A stretch of DNA of 54,489 nucleotides from Chloroflexota bacterium. Its GTDB lineage: Bacteria > Chloroflexota > Anaerolineae > UBA2200. Below, piece after piece: positions 26,921 through 36,120 of this stretch. Every line of letters begins with the position of its first letter. The first letter of the stretch is position 1. The notes below the pieces were generated by a model. That model saw nothing but the letters and a program-made list of their open reading frames with translations, was not told the origin of the DNA and did no database searches. Position numbers and translations under genes: made by a program. Where the stretch lies: contig JACIWW010000020.1 in assembly GCA_014360905.1 (NCBI GenBank), forward strand, positions 1 through 54,489, in the 5' to 3' direction.

Positions 26921-27631
26921 TTAGAACTCGCCCCAGCCGGGGAAGCCTCTACCGGGAAAGCCGCCAAACCGGCCGCGTCCGCCTCGCTCCATGAAACCAC
27001 CGACCCAGCAGCCACCACAAGCAGCATCCAACTGCTCCGCTACTGCTTCCTTCATCTGACTTAACATCAGGTCAGCTTGCTTCTGAGTGATGCGTTCATC
27101 CTTCACTGCCTCGTCCAGTTTCCCTTTGTACTTAGCTAGGTATTCATCGGCGATGGTTTGCGGATCTATCCCCTTCTCCTTAGCCACATCGCTAATGCTC
27201 TTTCCCTGCTTGAATTCTTCAATCAGGTCATCCAGCGACATATCCAGTTTGTCAGCAGCGATGGAGAGGAGCGATGTCCCGGCTATCCCACCGCATCCCC
27301 GGCCGCCCCAGAAGCCAAAGCGCTTGCCTATCCACGGACCTTTCCACTCCATTTCGAAACGTTCCTTGAGCATGTCAGCTTGCTGCTGGGTCAGCCAGCC
27401 ATCCTCAACTGCCTGCTTCAGTACCTGCTCCTTGGCTGACTCAACGGCTGCATCGTATTTCTCAACGCTGATGCCCAGGATGCTGGCAATGGCTTCGTGC
27501 ATCTTTTGCCGGAAGTTCCAGCCTGACGTCTCTGTGGAACCCTCCTGAGCGAGGGCAACGACGCCGACAGCAGTCATTCCAAGGATCACGACCAATGCGG
27601 CGATGCCCGCAAACTTCCAAAATTTCCTCAT
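26921..27631 (-). CDS. DUF2680-like exported helical protein with LTxxQ-type motifs
   Basis: The product is an exported protein of unknown function. The 236 residues start with a signal peptide (cleavage likely after ALA near 33). Two related helical units follow, each ending in a motif like WLTQQQADML or RITQKQADLM. These resemble the LTxxQ motif of Spy/CpxP periplasmic chaperones, though DUF2680 proteins carry a similar pattern. The C-terminal 30 residues are Gly/Arg/Phe-rich. One Cys lies in each half (GRGCGG and ACGGCW). GGAGG precedes the ATG at 27631. It stands between the efflux operon and HtrA. Confidence 0.75.
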   Translation of the reverse strand: MRKFWKFAGIAALVVILGMTAVGVVALAQEGSTETSGWNFRQKMHEAIASILGISVEKYDAAVESAKEQVLKQAVEDGWLTQQQADMLKERFEMEWKGPWIGKRFGFWGGRGCGGIAGTSLLSIAADKLDMSLDDLIEEFKQGKSISDVAKEKGIDPQTIADEYLAKYKGKLDEAVKDERITQKQADLMLSQMKEAVAEQLDAACGGCWVGGFMERGGRGRFGGFPGRGFPGWGEF

Positions 27632-27654
27632 AGTAACCTCCTTCCTTTTTGGTA

Positions 27655-27694
27655 GAGTGGATAGATTCCACTCCATTTTTCTATCGCTATTATA
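27655..27694 (-). promoter_or_regulatory. promoter and leader hairpin of the DUF2680 gene
   Basis: A consensus TATAAT on the minus strand (27689-27694) with a poor -35 is followed in the leader by GAGTGGA/TCCACTC arms (27655-27661 and 27667-27673) around 5 bases, just before the GGAGG site. The inverted repeat could be an operator or a leader hairpin. Confidence 0.4.
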
Positions 27695-27754
27695 GTAGCC
27701 ACTTATGTAGAAGTTATGGAGATAGATTGGAGAACATATGAAAAGATAAATGGA

Positions 27755-28969
27755 TCACTCATACCTCAACGCCTCAATGGGGTTGAGAGCAGCAGCGCGA
27801 CTGGCTGGGTAGATGCCGAAAAACAGGCCAACGGCAATGGACACACTTAGGGCCATGACCACGCTTCCAGGGGTAACAAGGGCCCGAGTACCTCCCAGCA
27901 GTGGAGTCACAACCCGTGCCGCACCATAGCCAGTTAGGACACCGACAATACCTCCCACTAGGCTGAGTATCACTGCCTCAACCAGGAATTGGGTCAAAAT
28001 GTCCCGCCGCTTGGCTCCTACTGCCTTGCGAATACCAATCTCACGCGTTCGTTCTGTAACCGAGACTAGCATAATGTTCATGATGCCAATGCCCCCCACT
28101 ACCAGGGAGATAGCAGCGATACTGGCCAAAAGCACCGTAAAGGTCTGCGATGTTTCCTGCACCATTTCCACGATCTGCGCTTGGTTTTGGATGATAAAGT
28201 CGTTAGATTGGCTGGCTGTTAATCCATGGCTAGCCCGTAGAATGGCAGTCAGCTCTGCTTGAGCCAAATCCATTTTATCTGCCGAGACGGCTTGCACGTT
28301 GATGGAGCTCAAGGTTCTGTTGCCTGCTCCACCAAATTTGAGTTGAGCCGTGCTCAGAGGGATGAAAAGCTGGTCGTCCATGCCGGCTCCCTTGCTGACC
28401 AGAATACCCACAATTTCGTAGTTCTGGCGGTTGATTTTGATTGTCTTGCCCAAGGGATCAATGAGCGTGCCTCCAAAGAGGTCCTCGACCACCGAGGACC
28501 CCAATACCGCCACCTTGGCCTGCGTGCTAAGATCCAACTCGTCAATAAAACGCCCTCGTTCTACCTGCCAGTTGCGCACCGGACGGTATTCTGGCGTGAC
28601 CCCTAGGATAGTGGTTTGCGTGTTCTTGCTGCCATAAACCACTTGAGCGCGGGTGGAATACTCAGGCGCGATAGCAGCTATAGAAGTCGCCAATCGCGCG
28701 ATAGACTCCACATCGTCATTGGTCAGACTGGGAGCTGTGGTGGTCATGGCAACACCACGGAAGACCATCCTCGCCGGAGAAACGACGAGCAAGTTGGAAC
28801 CCAGACTTTGAAACCGTTCCAGCACCTGGGCTTGGGCTCCAGCGCCGACTGCTACTAGAGCGATCACCGCTCCTACGCCGATGATGATGCCCAGCATGGT
28901 TAGCCCAGCACGTAGTTTATTGGCTGCCAAAGAGCGCAGCGCTATACGCACGCTTTCAATCACGTTCAC
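27755..28969 (-). CDS. MacB-type ABC transporter permease (FtsX domain)
   Basis: The 404-residue product has an N-terminal membrane segment (RAGLTMLGIIIGVGAVIALVAVGAG), an extracytoplasmic MacB_PCD domain (about 45-240) and three C-terminal membrane segments of the FtsX fold, with ERTREIGIRKAVGAKRRDIL between them. It works with the ATPase gene at 32754-33416 and the adaptors between them as an export system. The start is a GTG that overlaps the stop of the preceding adaptor gene by 4 bases. Confidence 0.93.
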   Translation of the reverse strand: MNVIESVRIALRSLAANKLRAGLTMLGIIIGVGAVIALVAVGAGAQAQVLERFQSLGSNLLVVSPARMVFRGVAMTTTAPSLTNDDVESIARLATSIAAIAPEYSTRAQVVYGSKNTQTTILGVTPEYRPVRNWQVERGRFIDELDLSTQAKVAVLGSSVVEDLFGGTLIDPLGKTIKINRQNYEIVGILVSKGAGMDDQLFIPLSTAQLKFGGAGNRTLSSINVQAVSADKMDLAQAELTAILRASHGLTASQSNDFIIQNQAQIVEMVQETSQTFTVLLASIAAISLVVGGIGIMNIMLVSVTERTREIGIRKAVGAKRRDILTQFLVEAVILSLVGGIVGVLTGYGAARVVTPLLGGTRALVTPGSVVMALSVSIAVGLFFGIYPASRAAALNPIEALRYE

Positions 28970-29801
28970 GGCCTCATCTCCCTAATAACTACTCCACCGC
29001 CAGGGATCATCTGACCGAAGCCACGGAAGGTACCGGTCTGTTGCGTGGAAGTCTGGTATTCAATGACCACACGATCTCCCTCGTTCAGCCCACGCAGTAC
29101 CTCCACATACGTCCCATCGCTCAACCCAACCTCCACCCGCGTCGCCATGACCGTGCCATCGGCATCCCGCACCATCACCACGTAGCCATCCTCCCCCTGT
29201 TGCAATGCCAACACTGGGAGCAACAACGCGTTCTCACGCCTCCCCACGATAATCTTCACATTCGCAGTCATCCCTGGCCGCAGTGACACTCCTTCCACTC
29301 CCTCCAGACTCACCGGCACCTTGTAGCTCACCACGTTCTGTATCAGCTGCCCCTCCAAAGGCACCTCCAACACTACGCCACGAAACTTGCGCCCCGGAAA
29401 GGCATCGAAGGTGATTTCTGCCTCCTGACCCACTTCGACTTTGCTGATATCTGTCTCATCCACCGTGGCAATGACGCGCAGATTGGACAGGTCTGCCAGG
29501 GTCACGATGATGGTGTTGGAGGAGACCAGATCGCCGATCTCAGCACCAACGGAGATGACTGTGCCATCGAAGGGAGCGATCATGGTAGCGGCCTCGAGAG
29601 CGGCTTGGGCTTTTTCGAGGGTGGCTTTGGCGGCGTCGTAGCGCGCCTGGGCCAGTTGCAGTGTTTTGGGGTCTGGTCCGGCAAGGATGTTGGCCAGGGT
29701 ATCCTTGGCTTTGGCGAGGTTGTACTCGGCTTGAGCGATCTTGTTGCGCACTTGAGCTTGGGCCAGACCAGCCTTTAACTGCTCCAACGTCTCCTCGGCT
29801 T
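28961..29801. repeat. tandem duplicated segment, copy 1 (3' part of adaptor gene 1)
   Basis: This segment matches 30603-31443 without gaps over 841 bases at high identity by eye, with scattered single differences. It covers the C-terminal halves of the two adaptor genes and runs past the stop into the first codons of the next gene. Confidence 0.9.
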
Positions 29802-30537
29802 TCTTAACCTTGTCCTCAGCAGCAGTCAGGGCAGCGTTGGCATTGGCCCGGGCTGCCTCCAACTTAGCCCTTGCTTTAGCCAGCGCCTCTGCTGCTTCGT
29901 CAACTGCTGCCTGCTCGACTTTGCCCTGCTGACGCTGTGCTTCGAGGTCTCGTAATTTACGCTCATACCAGGCTACTGTGTATTCCAGATCGCGTACTGT
30001 CTTGCCCACCGTCGAACTATGCTGGGTAATAAGCAAATTCAATCGGGCGCTTTCCAAGTCGAGCTCAGCCTGCTGCAAAGTTTTCTCTACAGTAGATTGT
30101 TTTGCTTCCAGCAGGGCAGCTTCTGCTAAGGCCACCTCCAGTTCGGCTTTCTGTCGGTCTAATTCTGTGTAGGGGTTCTTGGCTTTCTCCAGTGCCTCCT
30201 CAGCCGAAAGCAAATCCGCCTTCGCCTGATCCACTGCCCTCTGCAGCGAGGAGGGGTCAATGCGTGCCAGGACGGTTCCTTGCCGCACTTCCTGACCAGG
30301 TGCAACGTTCAGCTCAATCAAGGGAATCTGGCTGACATCGAAGCTCAGTTGCGCTTGACGTCTGGCGATAACCTCACCCGTAGGAGTGATGGCTGCTACC
30401 AGGCTGCCTCGCTCGACCGCGACCACTTGTGTGTAGCTAGTTGCCCGAGCAGCATTGCTGCGCATGCGCAGCACCAGCACCACAGCTCCGGCCAGGGCGA
30501 TAACTCCTACGATCACCCAAAATCTCCTATGTTTCAT
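28966..30537 (-). CDS. HlyD/MacA-type efflux adaptor (periplasmic-adaptor-like), copy 1
   Basis: The 523-residue product has an N-terminal anchor (about 6-23), a lipoyl/barrel-sandwich half (SFDVSQIPLIELNVAPGQEV), a long coiled-coil hairpin (about 80-290), the second lipoyl half (APFDGTVISVGAEIGDLVSS), a beta-barrel domain (VIATVDETDISKVEVGQEAEI) and a membrane-proximal domain. It is a paralogue of the gene just upstream. The coiled-coil middle (coded by about 29802-30100) is unrelated to that of the paralogue while both flanks are nearly identical. It overlaps the permease start by 4 bases. Confidence 0.92.
   Translation of the reverse strand: MKHRRFWVIVGVIALAGAVVLVLRMRSNAARATSYTQVVAVERGSLVAAITPTGEVIARRQAQLSFDVSQIPLIELNVAPGQEVRQGTVLARIDPSSLQRAVDQAKADLLSAEEALEKAKNPYTELDRQKAELEVALAEAALLEAKQSTVEKTLQQAELDLESARLNLLITQHSSTVGKTVRDLEYTVAWYERKLRDLEAQRQQGKVEQAAVDEAAEALAKARAKLEAARANANAALTAAEDKVKKAEETLEQLKAGLAQAQVRNKIAQAEYNLAKAKDTLANILAGPDPKTLQLAQARYDAAKATLEKAQAALEAATMIAPFDGTVISVGAEIGDLVSSNTIIVTLADLSNLRVIATVDETDISKVEVGQEAEITFDAFPGRKFRGVVLEVPLEGQLIQNVVSYKVPVSLEGVEGVSLRPGMTANVKIIVGRRENALLLPVLALQQGEDGYVVMVRDADGTVMATRVEVGLSDGTYVEVLRGLNEGDRVVIEYQTSTQQTGTFRGFGQMIPGGGVVIREMRP
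30105..30441. repeat. tandem duplicated segment, copy 1 (5' part of adaptor gene 1)
   Basis: This matches 31747-32083 at the same 1642-base offset as the 3' block, with fewer changes than the unrelated segment between the two blocks. Confidence 0.85.
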
Positions 30538-30611
30538 GCCTGACCTCCTACTATCCTATGGTCTCGTCGCAGGTAGTTCTGGCGGCAGCCCTCCGCCTCC
30601 GCCACGTTCAT
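30534..30611 (-). CDS. possible 25-codon coupling ORF between the two adaptor genes
   Basis: An ATG at 30611 overlaps the stop of adaptor 2 as ATGA. The frame starts M-N-V like the permease gene, runs 25 codons (MNVAEAEGCRQNYLRRDHRI, then VGGQA), and its stop overlaps the ATG of adaptor 1 as ATGA. The ribosome site GGAGGT for adaptor 1 lies inside it. It may be a relic of a permease start left by duplication. Whether it is translated is unknown. Confidence 0.3.
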   Translation of the reverse strand: MNVAEAEGCRQNYLRRDHRIVGGQA

Positions 30612-31443
30612 GGCCTCATCTCCCTAATAACTACTCCACCGCCAGGGATCATCTGACCGAAGCCACGGAAGGTACCGGTCTGTTGCGTGGAAGTCTGGTA
30701 TTCAATGACCACACGATCTCCCTCGTTCAGCCCACGCAGTACCTCCACATACGTCCCATCGCTCAACCCAACCTCCACCCGCGTCGCCATGGCCGTGCCA
30801 TCCGCATCCCGCACCATCACCACGTAGCCATCCTCCCCTTGGCGCAACGCCAACACCGGGATCAACAACGCATTCTCACGCCTCCCCACGATGATCTTCA
30901 CATTCGCAGTCATCCCCGGCCGCAGTGACACTCCTTCCACTCCCTCCAGACTCACCGGCACCTTGTAGCTCACTACGTTCTGTACAAGCTGCCCCTCCAA
31001 AGGCACCTCCAACACTACGCCACGAAACTTGCGCCCCGGAAAGGCATCGAAGGTGATTTCTGCCTGCTGACCCACTTCGACTTTGCTGATGTCCGTCTCG
31101 TCCACCGTGGCAATGACGCGCAGATTGGACAGATCGGCCAGGGTTACGATGGTGGTGTTGGAGGAGACCAGATCGCCAACCTCAGCGCCAACGGAGATGA
31201 CTGTGCCATCGAAGGGAGCGATCATGGTAGCGGCCTCGAGAGCGGCTTGGGCTTTTTCGAGGGTGGCTTTGGCGGCGTCGTAGCGCGCCTGGGCCAGTTG
31301 CAGTGTTTTGGGGTCTGGGCCGGCGAGGATGTTGGCCAGGGTATCCTTAGCTTTGGCGAGGTTGTACTCGGCTTGCGCGATTTTGTTGCGCACTTGAGCC
31401 TGGGCCAGACCAGCCTTTAGCTGTTCCAACGTCTCCTCGGCTT
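30603..31443. repeat. tandem duplicated segment, copy 2 (3' part of adaptor gene 2)
   Basis: Partner of 28961-29801, ungapped at offset 1642. Similarity stops abruptly at the junction with the coiled-coil coding region. Confidence 0.9.
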
Positions 31444-32185
31444 GGGCAACCTGATTCTGTGCATTCAGCAGATCCAGAGCTGCTCGGGCTTTGGCTGTCT
31501 CAAGGTTGTCTTTGGCATCCATCATGCGGTTGTAGGCCAAGACCTCGCGATCTTTGCCCTCCTCAGTGGTAATGGGACCTTCCAATAATTTACCGTGCTC
31601 TACCTCGGCAACATTGGCCAGCCACTGTAGGCGCTCAAGCTGCTCTTGGGTCGAAAGATCGTTTTGCAAAGCGGCGAGCTTGCCCTTGGTCTGTTGCAGT
31701 GCACGTTCTGCCTCTTGTATAGCTTCTCCTGCGGTAGCCCGTTTGGCCTCCAGCAAGGCAGCTTCTGCTAAGGCCACATCCAGTTCAGCTTTCTGCCGGT
31801 CTAATTCTGTGTAGGGGTTCTTGGCTTTCTCCAGTGCCTCCTCAGCCGAAAGCAAATCCGCCTTCGCCTGATCCACTGCCCGCTGCAGCGAGGAGGAGTC
31901 AATGCGCGCCAGGGCGGTTCCTTCCCGCACCTCTTGGCCTGGCGTGACATTCAACTCAATCAGAGGAATACGGCTAACGTCGAAACTCAATTGCGCCTGG
32001 CGTCTGGCAGTGACCTCACCTGTGGGAGTGATGGCTGCTACCAGGCTGCCTCGTTCGACCGTGACCACTTGGGTATAGCTTGTCGCTTGGCTCTGGCCTC
32101 GCCTCAACCGCAATCCCACCAGAACCAATATCCCAATTAGGACTACAGCCAAACCCCACTTGAACACACGCTTGAAAGATTGCAT
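30608..32185 (-). CDS. HlyD/MacA-type efflux adaptor, copy 2
   Basis: The 525-residue product has the same domain order as the neighbouring copy: anchor (about 7-25), lipoyl half, coiled-coil hairpin, lipoyl half, beta-barrel and membrane-proximal domain. The hairpin here contains AALQNDLSTQEQLERLQWLA and a predicted turn at LLEGPITTEEGKD, unlike copy 1. The start at 32185 after GAGGTAAG is used; an upstream in-frame extension to 32272 overlaps the preceding gene and lacks similarity. It belongs to the ATPase-adaptor-permease operon. Confidence 0.92.
   Translation of the reverse strand: MQSFKRVFKWGLAVVLIGILVLVGLRLRRGQSQATSYTQVVTVERGSLVAAITPTGEVTARRQAQLSFDVSRIPLIELNVTPGQEVREGTALARIDSSSLQRAVDQAKADLLSAEEALEKAKNPYTELDRQKAELDVALAEAALLEAKRATAGEAIQEAERALQQTKGKLAALQNDLSTQEQLERLQWLANVAEVEHGKLLEGPITTEEGKDREVLAYNRMMDAKDNLETAKARAALDLLNAQNQVAQAEETLEQLKAGLAQAQVRNKIAQAEYNLAKAKDTLANILAGPDPKTLQLAQARYDAAKATLEKAQAALEAATMIAPFDGTVISVGAEVGDLVSSNTTIVTLADLSNLRVIATVDETDISKVEVGQQAEITFDAFPGRKFRGVVLEVPLEGQLVQNVVSYKVPVSLEGVEGVSLRPGMTANVKIIVGRRENALLIPVLALRQGEDGYVVMVRDADGTAMATRVEVGLSDGTYVEVLRGLNEGDRVVIEYQTSTQQTGTFRGFGQMIPGGGVVIREMRP
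31747..32083. repeat. tandem duplicated segment, copy 2 (5' part of adaptor gene 2)
   Basis: Partner of 30105-30441. It codes for the anchor-proximal lipoyl half and the start of the coiled coil. Confidence 0.85.
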
Positions 32186-32201
32186 TTTCTTACCTCGCTT
32201 A

Positions 32202-32660
32202 TTATTGTCCGGAGGGCGTAGATGGGAATGCGCGCATGGACTGGATGGAGCGGGCGGTATAAGAGCCATCATCGTTCTTTGTGCCCATAACTACCACCCG
32301 TTCACCAACCTTCAGGTCACCTACAGTGACGGACATGAATTTCTCAATCAGGGTAGTATCGGTAGTTTGTACACGGATCGTTTCCTGTCCGGTGTTGAGG
32401 AGCACAGTGGTGCCTTGGATCTCCTCGATGGTGCCCGCGATGCCACCCTCTGTCCCTTGAGTGATTCTTTGCCCAGGTTGTGGAGTCTGGGACGGAGCAA
32501 AGAATTGACCACCTTCTCCCCGCATCCGCTGTTGAAAGAAGCGTGCCGGGTTCTGGATCACGCGGTTTTCTCCAACCTTGGTTCCAGCGTAGAAAGCACC
32601 GCCACCCACCGCAGCCAAAACTAGCACTACGATCAAGGCCATTGCGACTTTCTTCATCAT
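32202..32660 (-). CDS. exported DUF5666-like protein of the efflux operon
   Basis: The 152-residue product has an N-terminal membrane or signal segment (about 5-26), a Pro/Gln-rich spacer, and a beta-rich domain (about 70-140: GGIAGTIEEIQGTTVLLNTG, VGDLKVGERVVVMG) of the OB-like type seen in DUF5666 proteins. AGGAGGG precedes the ATG pair; the first ATG is used. It lies between the ATPase and adaptor genes and may serve as an extracytoplasmic accessory. Family assignment is tentative. Confidence 0.65.
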   Translation of the reverse strand: MMKKVAMALIVVLVLAAVGGGAFYAGTKVGENRVIQNPARFFQQRMRGEGGQFFAPSQTPQPGQRITQGTEGGIAGTIEEIQGTTVLLNTGQETIRVQTTDTTLIEKFMSVTVGDLKVGERVVVMGTKNDDGSYTARSIQSMRAFPSTPSGQ

Positions 32661-32753
32661 GCCATTCCCTCCTGAATTGAGTATGTAGTACTCGGATTAA
32701 ATCCAGCTAAAGGGTTGGTTTGCACTCTTCAGTTGGCGCGTTTCATCTCTCAG

Positions 32754-33416
32754 CTAATCCGCGACGATCTTTCCATCTCGCAAGCGGATGATGCGTTGAG
32801 CGCGTGCACCTATCTCGGGATCGTGGGTAACGATCACCACGGTGATCCCACGTTCGCGGTTCAAGGTCTCAAAGATGTCCAGGATTTCCGCACCTGCCTT
32901 TGAATCCAAGTTACCAGTGGGCTCATCAGCCAGGATGATCTCTGGATCGTTGACCAGAGCGCGCGCAATGGCAACTCGCTGTTGCTCACCGCCTGACAAC
33001 TCGTTTGGGTGGTGATGGGCCCGCTCAGCCAAGCCTACAGCCTCTAGAGCTTCTAGAGCTCGCTGCCTCCGCTTTGCGGTTCCAGCGTAAATCAAGGGCA
33101 ATTCCACGTTGACTAGGGCTGTGGTGCGGGGTAGCAAGTTGTAGGTTTGGAAGACAAAACCAACTTTGCGGTTGCGGATTTCTGCCAGTTGGTCGTCGCC
33201 CAGCCGGCCTACCTCCAAGCCATCCAGGTAATATGTGCCTGACGTAGGTTGGTCCAGACAGCCGATAATATTCATCAGGGTGGACTTGCCCGAGCCGGAA
33301 GGACCCATAATCGCTACCATCTCCCCTGCTTCTACCTGCAGAGAGACGCCTCGCAGAGCGTGTACTTCCACCTTGCCCAATTTGTAGACTTTGGTTATTT
33401 CTTGGATATTAATCAC
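32754..33416 (-). CDS. LolD/MacB-type ABC transporter ATPase
   Basis: The 220-residue ATPase powers the export system encoded downstream. It has Walker [10 protein letters not shown] (about 39-47), Q-loop [12 protein letters not shown], the signature [15 protein letters not shown], Walker [13 protein letters not shown], and the H-loop VTHDPEIG. The start is a GTG after GAGGAGG. It heads a leftward run with the exported protein, two adaptors and the permease. No clear promoter was identified in the 264-base gap on its upstream side (33417-33680). Confidence 0.95.
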   Translation of the reverse strand: MINIQEITKVYKLGKVEVHALRGVSLQVEAGEMVAIMGPSGSGKSTLMNIIGCLDQPTSGTYYLDGLEVGRLGDDQLAEIRNRKVGFVFQTYNLLPRTTALVNVELPLIYAGTAKRRQRALEALEAVGLAERAHHHPNELSGGEQQRVAIARALVNDPEIILADEPTGNLDSKAGAEILDIFETLNRERGITVVIVTHDPEIGARAQRIIRLRDGKIVAD

Positions 33417-33680
33417 AAATCCTCCTCATGCCCAAGCCTTTAATATCGCTGGATTGCAGTTGTTTTATGTTCCGCCAGTGAATGCAATGCATTTGGCGTG
33501 ACCTAGATGCAAATTGGTCCACCTCTGATCAATCATAACATGAAGTTGTGGAGATTTGATGGAGTAGGTTGTAGAGTGGGTGAACTTTTAGTGTCTGAGC
33601 CTTACACGGAAATCTAGATTATAAGAGGCGCTACTGTGCCAAGCATGCCTTGAATATTGCGGGGAATTCAATCAACAGAA

Positions 33681-35842
33681 CTACCTTAAGACTTGCCACA
33701 AGTTGCTGAAGTCATCCGTCCATGTGCGCAAGCTAGTGGGGATGGGCGGGCGTTGTGAAATACGCGCTGCAATAGCCGGCAGTTCCAGAAAGTCTTGTTT
33801 GTGCGTAAGCAGCATCCAGACAGAATCGTAGCTACGAATGCCATCACCTTTGTCCTCGATCAAAGCGGTGCTCAAGCTCATCAGCCATTCGATAAACCGC
33901 CCAATGGAGATTAAAGTAACGGTTGGAAACATGGATGGCCATAATACCATCTTGCTTGAGGTGCTTCAAATAGGTCACAAAGGCTTCTTTCGTGAGCAGG
34001 TGCAGTGGTACAGCATCGCCGCTGAACGCATCCAGAACCAACAGATCAAAATTCTGTGAACCGCCATCCACCAATTCGCGTTCCAGTGAAACACGTGCGT
34101 CTCCTGGGATAATGTCAATGTGCGCTTGCGAGTCTGCCAGAAACGAGAAATAACCTCCTTTGCCTTGCGCAATGCGAATGACATCTGGGTTAATCTCATA
34201 GAAACGGAAGATATCCCCTGGTTGCCCATAGCTGGTGATGACACCGATGCCCAGTCCAAGGGCGCCGATGCGCAAATTCCCAGGGCGAGTCGGATGATTC
34301 GAGATCGCCAGTCCAATCCCACTGCTCTCAGCATGGAACGTTGTTGGCCTATCGCGTAAGTCTTCATTCTCAAACTGAAAGCCGTGCACAGTCTTGCCAT
34401 GGGTGAGTTGGTAGGCATGCAGTTCTGGATGTTCCGCATTAATCTCCCAGACCCGCGATACGCCGTAGAAACTGCGCATTGCCAATAGCGCATCTGACGA
34501 AATTGCACGCATGATGAGGACAATCAAGCCGACCAGAACTACAATAAGCAGAGAAGTGACCGCGACGACTGACCGCAAACTCCAGCGCCGTGGACTGCCT
34601 GCCCGCTGGGATTTATCTGCCCGTCTGCGTTGTGCTCTGCTTGGTGGTTTGGCACGTGCCGGCGCGTGATCGGTTTGCATGACAATCACGAGAAGTACCC
34701 CGCAAGCGACCAACCCCCATTGCAGTTCCCAAAATCCGGTGGCGAATAGATACGGCGCAAGTAAGTTCACGTAAATTCCGCCTATCGCGCTCCCAATAGC
34801 AATCATTAGATAGAACGGGGGTAAGAAACGCGCATGTGGTCGCAACCTGAATAACTCACCGAGGCAGATCATACAGCTGACGAACAAGAGCAGTGCGTAA
34901 AGAGTGATCTGGGTCATCATGCTGAATGGGGGCCATTTCACGAGCATCCACAGGCTGACAAAGCTGAGGATAAAGAAGGCAATCCCATATAGTCGACGGG
35001 AATACCAACGTCCTCCTGAAAATGCAAGGATAAAGCTCAGTAAGTAGATCGTCAGTGGCAAAATCCATAAGAGGGGGATAACCGCCACTTCCTGTGTAAT
35101 CTGGCTGGTCACAGAAATCAGCAAAGTCGAGGCTCAAGCGGCCAAGCCAATCCAAAGGATGTGGACCCTATGCCAGGTCGCGTCTCCGCAGCGGGATAAG
35201 CGCTCTTATCCTTCTGCGCCACTATGTCTGGTACCCGGTGATAGGTTCTCCATGCCATATAGGCTGCGCTGAGCACAAAGCCGACATACCCTGCTGACCA
35301 GAGCCAGGCTTGCGCTCGGATAGTCAGATGGGGTTCAAAAGGATGGGATAACTGATCAGGGCCAGGAGCGACCCGAGATTCGACAGTACATACAAGCGAT
35401 AGGGAATTCGATCGCGATACTCGTTGCTGAACCATCCCTGCATCAGAGTGCTGTTGGATGAAAGCAGAAAATAGGGGATACCTACTGAAACCGCCAGAAC
35501 TTTCAGGATTCCCAGGATAGGCTGAGCATTGCCTTGCAGACGCCAACTGGCATCTGGGGTAAGGGGAGAAGTCCAAACCAGCGTCGTAACCAGTAATAGG
35601 CCAAGTGACAAGCACAGCAGAAGCAGGTGTATCATGCTTTGCAAGCGGTTACGCGGTCGTCCCAGCAGCCAATAGGCGTAGGCATAGCCGCCGGTCAAAA
35701 CGACCTGAAAGAAAAGCAACACCGTAGGCCATACTGTTGGCGTGCCACCAAACCAGGGCAGAATAACCTTTCCGATCATAGGCTGAACCAGAAAGAGGAG
35801 AAAAGCAGAGAGAAGAATGCTCAGAGCGTAGTAATATGGCAT
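33681..35842 (-). pseudogene. broken gene for a membrane-fused spermidine-synthase-like protein
   Basis: An intact relative would have N-terminal membrane segments followed by a methyltransferase-fold domain. The N part (35842 leftward, VILPWFGGTPTVWPTVLLFF) runs out of frame near 35337-35340, where one T appears lost. The next stretch (PFEPHLTIRAQAWLW) loses frame near 35164-35172. A TGA at 35134-35136 interrupts the third stretch. That stretch continues (TQEVAVIPLLWILPL; later LRIGALGLGIGVI and DLLVLDAFSGDAVPLHLLT) until it shifts again near 33870-33890. The true tail (TDDFSNLWQVLR) lies in another frame. Four lesions point to decay rather than one sequencing error. Confidence 0.85.
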
Positions 35843-35964
35843 TAATTGTTATCCCTGATAAGGAAAGTCGAAGAGCAGCCCGTTTCCACGCCTACCTCAA
35901 CTTTGATTGCTAGCTTCTTTCTCATAGCCAGGCGTGCCTCTTCGTAACCCGCCCTGGCGGCTTG

Positions 35965-35994
35965 ATTATACTGTACAAGTACACAGAAACCCAA
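35965..35994 (-). promoter_or_regulatory. likely old promoter of the broken spermidine-synthase-like gene
   Basis: On the minus strand TTGGGT (35989-35994) and TATAAT (35965-35970) are spaced by 18 bases, about 120 bases before the pseudogene start. Nothing else was recognised in the 278-base gap 35843-36120. Confidence 0.45.
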
Positions 35995-36120
35995 AACCTG
36001 CTTCTTATATTCGTAAGAACTCGTTCAGTCGGCTGGCAGTACCATAAAAGATGACGTTGTCGTTTGCCAAAGTAAGGAAGGCCTGATAGAATAACAAGCC
36101 AGCAAAGGACCCTGTGAGGC

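Noticed and set aside
28961-32083. Long repeats as an insertion sequence or assembly artefact
   Set aside because: The repeats code for two complete adaptor proteins with different middles, have no transposase or terminal inverted repeats, and keep frame throughout. An artefact cannot be fully excluded without reads.
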